Shown: positions 56,251 to 64,000 of the stretch, piece after piece
Numbering within the stretch: position 1 is the first letter of the stretch
Layout: each line of letters starts with the position of its first letter
Assembly (NCBI GenBank): GCA_035578175.1
Contig: JAQMRL010000003.1
Span: 59,070,672-59,134,671 of the forward strand
DNA from: Catonia carolina
Lineage: Eukaryota > Arthropoda > Insecta > Hemiptera > Achilidae
DNA length: 64,000 nucleotides
Direction: 5' to 3'
The notes under the pieces: model-generated
Database searches by the model: none
Told to the model about the DNA's origin: nothing
Seen by the model: the letters and a program-made list of their open reading frames with translations, nothing else
Made by a program: the position numbers and the translations under genes

Positions 56251-57479
56251 TAATTACTATAATATGATCAATTAGTAGACAATGCAATTAAAATATTTAC
56301 TTAGTTGACAAAATTATGTAATTGTAAAGCGACATAATTTGTTCAATATTCAAATGGAGTACCATTCACCCATTGTCTTTTCGGTGTTCAAATGATTTCA
56401 TCATCATCATCTGATGATTAGGCTTAGGCTTAGGATTAGGCTCAATGGCCTGTTCCAGTATTCATCTCTTTTTAGGTCTTCCCAAGCCTCGCTTCTCTCT
56501 AGGTTTATATTTCCATGTTTTAGTGACTGAATCAAAATGATTTTATAAATTATACAAAAGTACGATGGCCAGTAAAATTTCTACAACTTTTGAAATGCAG
56601 TCCGGCTTAGTCATAGTTTGTATTTTTATTCTTGTTCCTCAAGTAATGGTAATCTTTGATCTTCAACAAATTATACATTACACTAATAATTCTCGTATCC
56701 AGCTGTTTTGTACACGTTGAAGTTTATCCTTTAACAGGCCATTTCCAAGATTATTTTTCGGCTAAACAACTTTCAGTCAGTCTTCCAAACCCTGATATTT
56801 TTCTCTGCGTTTTCTTTTAAATTATTTAGTGTTGTAAAAGCCATGGTGGCCACTTTTTGTTGATATTCTTTTGGTTTCTAGTACTTTATTTACATCGTCA
56901 ACCAACCACCCAATCTAGGAATCAATATTACAAATAATGAAATAAATAAACTTTATTGTTACGTAAAATAATGTACATTATTTTTGACAAGTCAAAATGC
57001 TTGGGATAAGGAACTGGAAGGTTATACTATTGCACAGAAGACAAAAAGGAGACAGACAAGGCATTCATTTGGAGAGGCCAAGAAAAACTATGTGAAACCT
57101 TGACCAAGACAGCCAAACAATATGCTAGGACCAACTGATTAGAAACGAATTCTTAATAGTAAACAGTGTCCATATTCATAAGTTAACTTGATAGTTGATC
57201 ATTAAAAATTTTAATCATTATATTTAACAAAAAACCAGATAAAAAGTAATTATATGACGGAATAATTTGAACATTATTTGATTTTTTAAACATACATTTG
57301 AATAAGTTTAAGTGTGACTAAATTAAAAACAAATCCATCAGAATTTGTAAACATGATAAATACTCAAAGGTATTGGTACGCTAAGTACCTTATTTTTAAG
57401 CGTTTTAGGGCGTAGCAGTAGGATTTGATTATATAGCAGATACGTTCCTTAATACACCTGTCCCAGGATAGTTTGCTAC
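56251..57479. other. Interval with one weak LINE trace, otherwise no gene
   Basis: Around 56455-56520 the minus strand reads REKRGLGRPKKR, like the Arg/Lys-rich end of some insect LINE proteins. This is only a trace (confidence about 0.3). The rest is AT-rich. Confidence 0.35.
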
Positions 57480-58000
57480 CTAATATTAATTCTAAAAATT
57501 ATGTAACTTACCTGTTACAAAAGATTTTGATATATTGTCATTAATGGAGATATCCTTACTTTGGTTACTTATTTCCTTACGACCAGTGAAGCATTTGGCC
57601 ACAGTTTTATCTGAGTTGAGAACTAGATTATTTATTGCATCCAGTCTATAACCTTACTTCAAGCTTCGTTAGTTTTAAACCTTGTTCATAGTTTTCATCT
57701 TCGAAAGATATTATCGTATCATCAGCAAATAATATATCATTGAAGGAGCCAAGAAATTCAGCGAGATCGTTAACAAAAATTAAAAATAGCAAGGGTCTTA
57801 AAATTCTAACTCGTTGAACTCCCCTTTTAACTTGTATAAAATTTTATGTATATTTTGTTTTAACTTTGCAATGATTGGATGGCAATTCGACCCTCTGATG
57901 TCCCTCTAATACCATACACCTCAATTTTTTAATGGGCAAATCATACGGGACACGGTCAAAAGCTTTACAAAAATCAAAAAATAAATAACAGGGGTTTGTT
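57480..58000 (-). pseudogene. CR1/L2-like LINE reverse transcriptase remnant
   Basis: Minus strand reads LFFDFCKAFDRVPYDLPIKKL (A motif), then RVELPSNHCKV, GVQRVRILRPLLFLIFVNDL (B motif, normally GVPQGSxLGPLLFLIFINDL) and DILFADDTIISF (C motif with the catalytic D-D pair), then ELxKCLxW-like decay. The F-V-N-D-L and LFADDT combination points to the CR1/L2 group rather than Jockey. Stops and missing codons show it is dead. Confidence 0.75.
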
Positions 58001-58349
58001 TTTGCTAATGATTAATTTCAGTAAGCTTCTTCAGTATCGGGAAATTACAGACTCTGTTGACCTACACTTTCAGGACTCGTGTTGGACATTTGCGAGTGTA
58101 CTGAATTTACTTTAAAAAAATCGACTAATCTACTCTCTTATCAATTTATTATCTTTTGTAAAAATATTTTCGCCGTTTGGAAACATTTTCTCGATGTGGG
58201 TATCCTTTGAATTATCGATTTAAATTTACTCGCCCAAGTGACGAATAAAATGCATGTTTTGATTTTCAGAGGCAACTGCCTTTAATAAAATAATAGTACT
58301 GTAAGGGGTTGCACATAACAGGCAGGTGGAGTGTTAAATTATTTGCACT
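58001..58349. other. AT-rich interval, no gene seen
   Basis: No supported feature. Confidence 0.4.
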
Positions 58350-58676
58350 CGATTTGCTTGTTTCAGGACTAAAACAAATTTAGTTTTGTTTTTATCACAT
58401 GGTAAGCCAAACATATGACTGAAGTATTTAAGAACAGAAGAGGTACAAGTGTAAAAGATACTTGTCAGAGTTATATCTCCTCTGAGCGCAATGAATTTCA
58501 TTATGCAGCCAGACCCTGTGGTGAATAACGTGAGGTGTGTCATTTGCAGGGTGGAAAATAGGTGCTTTTTAGACGGCCTGGCATATTGATAAGCTTTTCA
58601 ACTCGGCGAGGAAGGCAATTGTAAACCACCCCACTCCTTGTTTTACTTAGCTAAACCTGTAGAAGTTCAAACCAGG
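58350..58676 (+). repeat. Single decayed copy of the hairpin-arm repeat
   Basis: Starts TTTCAGGACTAAAACAAATTTAG and runs through ATCACATGGTAAGCC, GAAGAGGTACAAGTG, AATTTCATTATGCAGCCAG and GAAGGCAATTGTAAACCACC to AGTTCAAACCAGG. It covers the whole arm including the loop-proximal start, showing that each arm of the 26-kb hairpin is a full monomer. Similarity by eye about 80-85%. Confidence 0.8.
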
Positions 58677-58689
58677 ACTGCAAAGTTGG

Positions 58690-59560
58690 CCCCATACAAA
58701 AATTTCAAAAATTAACTTGTAAAATTGATCGGTCTACGTTTCTACCGGATTATTCCGGAAAATTTTTTGTTTGTTCCGTCCAAATAAGTGAAAAAACGCC
58801 GGGAGGGGCTAACTTCACACTGGCCTCCCCCCGCTCAACTTTTTAAATTTTTTTTGGACTTCAGGGACAGACCTTCGTTTGTTTCGGATGGTCTCGCAAA
58901 ATATTTTTTTAGTTCCTTTCAAGTAAGCGAGAAATCGAGAAGAACTGGGTGGTGCTACTGTCACTAATCCCCCTCGACTCAATATTTTAAAGTTTTTTAC
59001 ATAGATTGACAGCCCTTCGTTTGTTCCGGATCATTTCGCGAAAATTTCGTTTGTCCCGTTCAAATATGCTAGAAAATCAAAGAAAAATTTGGAGTGGCAA
59101 GTATAAGCCCATGCATTCAATACTTTTTGGTTTTTACTTTAAATGATAGCTCTCATTTGTTCTGGATTGTTCTGTAAATTGTTTTGTTTGGTCTGCCGAA
59201 ATCAGCGAAAAAATCGTGAAAAACTTAGGAATGGTGGCGATACTCTAAGAAATTCAATTTAAACTTTATCGTTATCCCTATCGAGAGTCGTTCTGCTGTT
59301 TCGGAACGTTCCATAAATATTACGATTGTTAAGCTCATACTCGCGAGAAAATCGAGGTGAACTGGATGGTACAAACTTCACTTTAGGTCACCCACTCATT
59401 AATATTTAAACTTTTTTGTCTAAATCCATGGCCCTTGTTTTTTCCGGCTATTTAAAAAAAATGTCGTTTGTTCAGATGTTGTAAGAGAAAAAGGAAAAAA
59501 CTGAATGGGTGTACTTTATTCTACCCTTAACATTTTTTTTCTGAAATCTGTAATCTCTGT
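58690..59560. repeat. Ancient ~141-bp tandem array, about six units
   Basis: The phrase CCTTCGTTTGTTCCGGAT..TTTCGC recurs with drift near 58731, 58869, 59012, 59149, 59289 and 59430, a spacing of 137-143 bases. Between phrases each unit shows a GTTCAAATAAGCGAGAAAATCG-like segment and a C-rich CCCCCTCGACTCAATATTTTAAA-like segment. Units are diverged but colinear. Confidence 0.8.
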
Positions 59561-60004
59561 CCAGAATTTTATAATGAAAGAAAATCGGTCCAGAATAAAT
59601 ATTAAAATATGCCTACTTGGTTCAGGTCTGTCTAGTAAAGTTTGCTATTTCCCGAATTTCTTAGTTTAATTTTTTATCGCATTGTTTTTAAGCAAAAAAC
59701 AAGGCTAATAATAATCTACTCCTAGTCCATTTTTCATTTTTTATATTTTAGAAAAAGTTTTTTCTCTTTAATGTTTTATTTACTTACTGTAAAACTGCTA
59801 AACCTAGTAATTGGGGCGACATATTACATGATACGAAATAGCATTATGGAAGTGTACTTGAACCATTTTGCAGTGAGAGTGGGCAAACAGCAAAATGCGC
59901 ATTCTTTTTACACATCGTAAGCGTAATCAGGAAATATTTGATTGACAATTGTCAGGTGGTGTATGTTAAAAAAAGCGTGAAATAAAATGTTAAAAATTCT
60001 TAAA
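59561..60004. other. AT-rich interval, no gene seen
   Basis: No supported feature. Confidence 0.4.
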
Positions 60005-60361
60005 CAAATTTTTGTTTTGTTTTATCCCTGATGCGTGTAGGTTGCAATTTGTTCGATTGAGAACAATAAGCAACCCCATGACCCAATGATATGTATGACG
60101 TTTAAATGAGCTGTAGTCTCGTACATACCCAGGCCGACCATTCCTGAGAGAGTATGGTTAATTGACCCCCAACCATCAAAGTACATTGGTAACCACTGTC
60201 TAGTATTCAAATTCATATAAAAGAACCAATTATACTATATACTAGGATTTAAACTAGGAACCTCCATCTCCGAAAATCAGCTGTCAGAAAAGCTGTCGAA
60301 AAGTCAGCTAAACAGCTGACTTGCGGCGACGACTTTTCTTCTAGACTAGACCAACCCGTTG
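60005..60361 (-). mobile_element. tRNA-derived SINE (family 2)
   Basis: Minus strand: GGGTTGGTCTAGTCTAG (box-A-like), a head interrupted by several CAGCTG/CAGCTGA palindromes, box-B-like GGTTCCTAGTTTAAATCCTAG, then a body with CAGTGGTTACCAATGTACTTTG, GGGTCAATTAACCATACTCTC and GGTATGTACGAGACTACAGC. A related copy is at 62790-62955. From memory this SINE body resembles repeats common in hemipteran assemblies, not verified. Confidence 0.65.
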
Positions 60362-61216
60362 GTTACTAAACGAACGACGTAAACAAATTACTAAAGGATT
60401 TGTTCATGGATTCGTTGACAGTAGGTTTATGCCTAATTTGAAAAAAGAAACCAAAGCGGCGTGCGATGGACTCATGTATGGAAGGCGACAGCACGGCGGA
60501 GAACAACTCTTCAAAATTGCGTATAATATACGTTGTGTATACAATGCGTTTAGAAAGATATCCTGCCAGCCATAACAATAATTTAATCCTGACACTACTA
60601 TGCGCAGCACCGGTTTCCTTCCAGGATAGTTTGTCAACCCAAAAAATCGTCTATCGGAAAAGAGAGTTTTTTAATTCTATCAAAAAATATATAATTATTT
60701 TTAATTTAATTGTATTACTTATATCAAATAATTTGCCGAATAATATTTATTTGAATGTTTAGTAAATTAGATTGTGAGTTTTGAAAGAATTGTAATTCGA
60801 TGATTAATAAAAATTTGTTTTTATTATTCTTTTAAACTTTTTTTCTTAACACAACACAATATTTATTTATAACTTGTTTTGTCTATTTTCTTAACCGGTG
60901 GACGCGAAATTGATAGCAGATGTGAAACTGACGTCCTTGTAAGAATATACATAATATACGTATATTTTTACATAGGGGCGTAGCGAGAGCACTCTGGTGA
61001 GAAACTCTCCAAGGTACGGTGTATAAAATAGTTTCAAAACACCGCCATTTCGCATCCGGTACCAAAATTTATTTATTTTTTTGCGTCTCTCTGAGTAACA
61101 ATAAAATTCTCAAAAAATAAATATAGTTGCCCGAAACTATGTACTTTAGTTTAAAAAAATTACGTCCGAAAACCATGTCACAATAAATTTTTATTAAGTT
61201 TTTATTAAGGATTACA
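60362..61216. other. Interval without a supported gene
   Basis: Short frames around 60400-60760 on both strands overlap each other and have no recognised domain. GGACGCGAAATTGATAGCAG at 60900 recurs in variant form at 61285. Confidence 0.4.
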
Positions 61217-61248
61217 ATTTGGCGTCCGTATACGGACGCCAAATTGCA
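61217..61248. repeat. 32-bp perfect palindrome
   Basis: CAATTTGGCGTCCGTA joined without spacer to its reverse complement TACGGACGCCAAATTG. Confidence 0.95.
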
Positions 61249-61305
61249 CTCGGACTCCAGATTGTTAGGAAATTGTCAATGTATGGACGCGAAAATGATA
61301 GTAGT

Positions 61306-61317
61306 ACATATATATAT

Positions 61318-61382
<65 letters not shown>
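61306..61382. repeat. (AT)n microsatellite
   Basis: Two AT runs separated by one phase break (ATATAATATA near 61328). The Tyr-Ile frames on both strands are meaningless. Confidence 0.95.
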
Positions 61383-61385
<3 letters not shown>

Positions 61386-62789
61386 ACAGTGTGATATCAC
61401 CCATTAAGTACTCTCTCCTCTTAAAAATAAATTAACCTCAATCTTTCCAAAAATCAAAAATATCTTATAATTCGTTTAAGAAATAGATTTTACTTACATT
61501 TTTCACGACAAATATTCAGTTATTTTCGCAACTAGGAACTTTATGTCACGTCGCGTCTTATATGGTACTGGAAGTCCAGAAAACGAATTTATTTTACTGC
61601 TACAGGGTAACAAAACCACAGACGATATTTAGGGAGACATTTTAAATGAATTCTTGATTTATTTAATTGCATGATAAGATATGAAGAGCAGCAATCGGGG
61701 CTTGCTAATATATAGCCTAAGAAATATAAACTAATGATATAAAGAATACTTTCAGTAGTTTTATTTAGATAATAATTAAACAATAGAATTTTTTATTTGA
61801 AAGGTCGACTTTATAACTTACTTAAGTATATTAATTATCCGTGTACGAAGCGGATAATTTTTATTGATTTTATTCATGTTATTTTCAGTTTAATTAGTTA
61901 ACACGACGTTGTATTAATAGTACAGCTATAGCAAAATCATATGTACGCTTTAATTATTCGATATATAAAACACTCATAACAAGTAAAAGCGATGACAATT
62001 TCTAACTGAACATACTAAAAAGAAAAAGTATGGGCTGAGTAAAAACAAAAAAAAACTTCATAAGAAACAAAACAGATCTTCGGTGGAGTTGTTAGCAATT
62101 TCGACAGACCCGCCCAAGCCAATATCCAATGAGAACGTGGGTTGCATCAGCGACTAGCTCTTTTTTCTCCATTAACCCTCCACGGACTATCATTTACACT
62201 GAACAAAGAAATCTCTTGTCTTTGATAACATAGACTACAGCAAAAACTTTTAACTTTTTTCTAACTAATGAAATAATAAATAATGTTTGAATAGGCCAAT
62301 ATTTTCACCACTTTTAGTTTTTTGTAAGATTTTCCAGTCGATTATTGTTTTTTGATTAATCACATTACATTATTGCAAAATAATAAATGGACGTATTATA
62401 TAAAACGCTTTTAATAACACTCAAAATAAATGTCTCTTGTAAATAGTTTTAATAATAATTATACAACATCAATTTCTATAGACGTCTCTGTAATGAATAA
62501 TCACTCTAGTAAAATGCAAAAGTTATTCATTCATCCAAAATGTGAGTAATGCATTATCAAGTTTTGAAATAAGTTTCTGCTTTTGTTTTTATCGTCGGGA
62601 ACGGTACATTTATGACAACCGCCCAATTTGATCGTTGCTTTTTGCCGTATTATTTGACATGGATTAGGCATGAGTTCGAACAGGGACCCCCCAGTAGAGT
62701 TTTTTCACGGATGGCTTACAGTTTGTCACTATACAAAGTCGCTTGCTCAACCGGTGTTACTTAACAAATAATAGCGACTTTCTGCCACC
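61383..62789. other. AT-rich interval, no gene seen
   Basis: Short frame 61589-61783 (minus) has no recognised domain. A GAGTTCGAACAGGG box-B-like trace occurs near 62670 without other SINE parts. Confidence 0.4.
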
Positions 62790-62955
62790 TAACAAATTGG
62801 GCTGGCGTGAAACACGCCAGGTGGTTCAAATCCCAGTAAAGTTACTTTTATACGGTTTTTTCTTTTTTATTGATTTGAATATTAAACTTTGGTTACCAGT
62901 GTTCTTTGATGGTTGGTGTTCAATTAACTATACTCTATCAGAAATGGTTAAAAAA
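62790..62955 (+). mobile_element. tRNA-derived SINE (family 2), partial
   Basis: GGGCTGGCGTGAAACACGCC, box B GGTGGTTCAAATCCC, then GATTTGAATATTAAACTTTGG, GGTTACCAGTGTTCTTTGATGG and TCAATTAACTATACTCTATCAG. The body corresponds to 60060-60220 on the minus strand. The 3' part is cut off near 62950. Confidence 0.65.
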
Positions 62956-63146
62956 AGTTAAAAAAATTTATTGATTTATTTTACCATATACACGAATTCC
63001 TTTCTACATAATCATTCGTTAAAAAGTGTACAGTATATACTTCTTAGTTAACGCTGAGGAACGTTGTGTATTATCTGACACAAATGGTTGGATGATAAGC
63101 TTTTTGAAGTGAGCAAGTAAGAAGTGGTAATAAATTTATTTAAGTA

Positions 63147-63910
63147 ATGAATTTAAGTACTTTTGAGATGGAAGCAGAAGATCAACTGTGGAAAGACAGA
63201 GTATTTGGCCGTGGGGGAATTCAGGAAGACTTGCAGCTGGATGGGGAACATATTAAATGCGTAGAACAATGCAATTACCTCAGATCAAAATTCACGAAGG
63301 AAGACACGTCTGCAACAGATATTAGTTGTAGGATTGCTCAAGGTAGAAAAGCAATAAGGTGCTTAAATTCCCTGTTTTGGTCGTCGAAAATCCGAATTGA
63401 CACGAAGAAAAAATTTTTTATTCTGTAGTGAAGCCTATTACGTTGTATGGTTGTGAGGCTTGGACCCTGGATAGAAAAAGTCAGGACAAATTGAGAGCTT
63501 TAGAGATGGATTGCTTCAGGCGGTCACGTCGGATCTTCCGGATGGTTAGAGTTAGAAACGAGAAAGTCAAGGGAGGATAGGTTGTGGCAGTACAACAGTG
63601 GAGGGCATTGAAATAAGGCAGTTGGTGTTGTATGGCCATGTTCAGAGGATGTGGGGACATAGACGGCCGAGAAGACTCTTGGAGTACTATCTTTCAGGTC
63701 GGCATAGAAGAGGAAGCTTGCGATGTACTTGACTGCAGGGAATCAGGCCCGCAATGGAGAAGAGGTAGCTGACAGAGGAGAACAGGTGGAATTGAGATCG
63801 ATGGCGTTTTGATATGCGAGAAGGGGATCATTCGTACGAACCTCACCACAAAATGGGAAACAAAAGTTCTCCTTGGGGAACTCCTGCGTTTATGGGCGAC
63901 ATGAAGATAA
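63147..63910 (+). pseudogene. LINE reverse-transcriptase C-terminal remnant at window edge
   Basis: First frame (63147-63428) has VEQCNYLRSKFTKEDTSATD and ISCRIAQGRKAIRCLNSLFW. After a shift near 63420 the next frame gives VVKPITLYGCEAWTLDRKSQ, then DKLRALEMDCFRRSRRIFRM and VRVRNEKVK. Another shift leads to YGHVQRMWGHRRPRRLLEYY and a late frame ending PHHKMGNKSSPWGTPAFMGD. YGCEAWTL and ALEMDCFRRSRR are typical of insect craniofacial-development-protein-2-like LINE ORFs. Several frameshifts and stops; dead. Confidence 0.75.
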
Positions 63911-64000
63911 AGTAAAACCTTGTTTTACTGCAAAAAAGCTTTTGAAAAGAATTAACTTTACGTTGTACATAGAGGGTAACATAATGTAACTAATAAAAGA

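Noticed and set aside
58690..59560. CRISPR-like array
   Set aside because: Period ~141 with no short identical repeats or unique spacers; eukaryotic context. It is a diverged tandem repeat.
61212..61435. Tyr-Ile repeat frames
   Set aside because: Translation of an (AT)n microsatellite.
1..64000. Endogenous retrovirus with envelope gene
   Set aside because: Neither LTR element has an env-like ORF (no signal peptide or transmembrane-containing third frame) and both lack RT.

Overview
This is a window of a large, AT-rich, repeat-packed animal genome, almost certainly an insect and possibly a hemipteran (low confidence below the insect level). The evidence is the mix of Bel/Pao and gypsy-like LTR elements, Jockey-clade LINEs, mariner, pogo-like and Helitron-like DNA elements and tRNA-derived SINEs. 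There is also one host exon that reads as an immunoglobulin-domain exon of the Sidestep cell-adhesion family (minus strand, 46127-46335). There is no bacterial-style gene organisation. Most of the window is best seen as introns or flanks of that host gene, filled with transposons of different ages.

Layout. 1-5.5 kb: a LINE tail, then a complete 4.1-kb Bel/Pao-type element (identical 205-bp LTRs, CCCAG target duplication) sitting inside an older minus-strand Jockey-like LINE. 5.5-16.8 kb: AT-rich sequence with a SINE, a gypsy pol fragment, an LTR-like fragment and a GC-rich island. 16.8-19.6 kb: a 5'-truncated copy of a young Jockey-clade LINE whose full-length relative lies at about 49.2-54.0 kb. 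19.6-34.4 kb: LINE and SINE remnants, a degenerate tandem array, a probable solo LTR of about 979 bp, and directly beside it a 681-bp near-perfect hairpin. 34.46-39.55 kb: a complete minus-strand gypsy-like element (539-bp LTRs, CTGT target duplication) with gag and protease but no reverse transcriptase. 39.6-49 kb: a mariner remnant, a MITE candidate, SINEs, a GC-rich island, the host exon, an LTR-like fragment and a Helitron-like end. 54-64 kb: a pogo-like TIR element with a nested repeat, LINE remnants, an old ~141-bp tandem array, a second SINE family, a 32-bp perfect palindrome and a terminal LINE fragment.

Most unusual content. (1) Two unrelated, structurally complete LTR elements (Bel/Pao-type and gypsy-type) have both lost reverse transcriptase, RNase H and integrase but keep Gag plus an aspartic protease. 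Both look non-autonomous and would need pol functions in trans. (2) The gypsy-type element has a SAP-like domain at the Gag N-terminus, a long coiled coil, a textbook T TTA AAT slip site directly before the gag stop that places protease in the -1 frame, and iterated primer-binding-site-like motifs in its leader. (3) A hairpin with ~336-bp arms could produce double-stranded RNA. Homologies were judged by eye from translated motifs; no searches were run.
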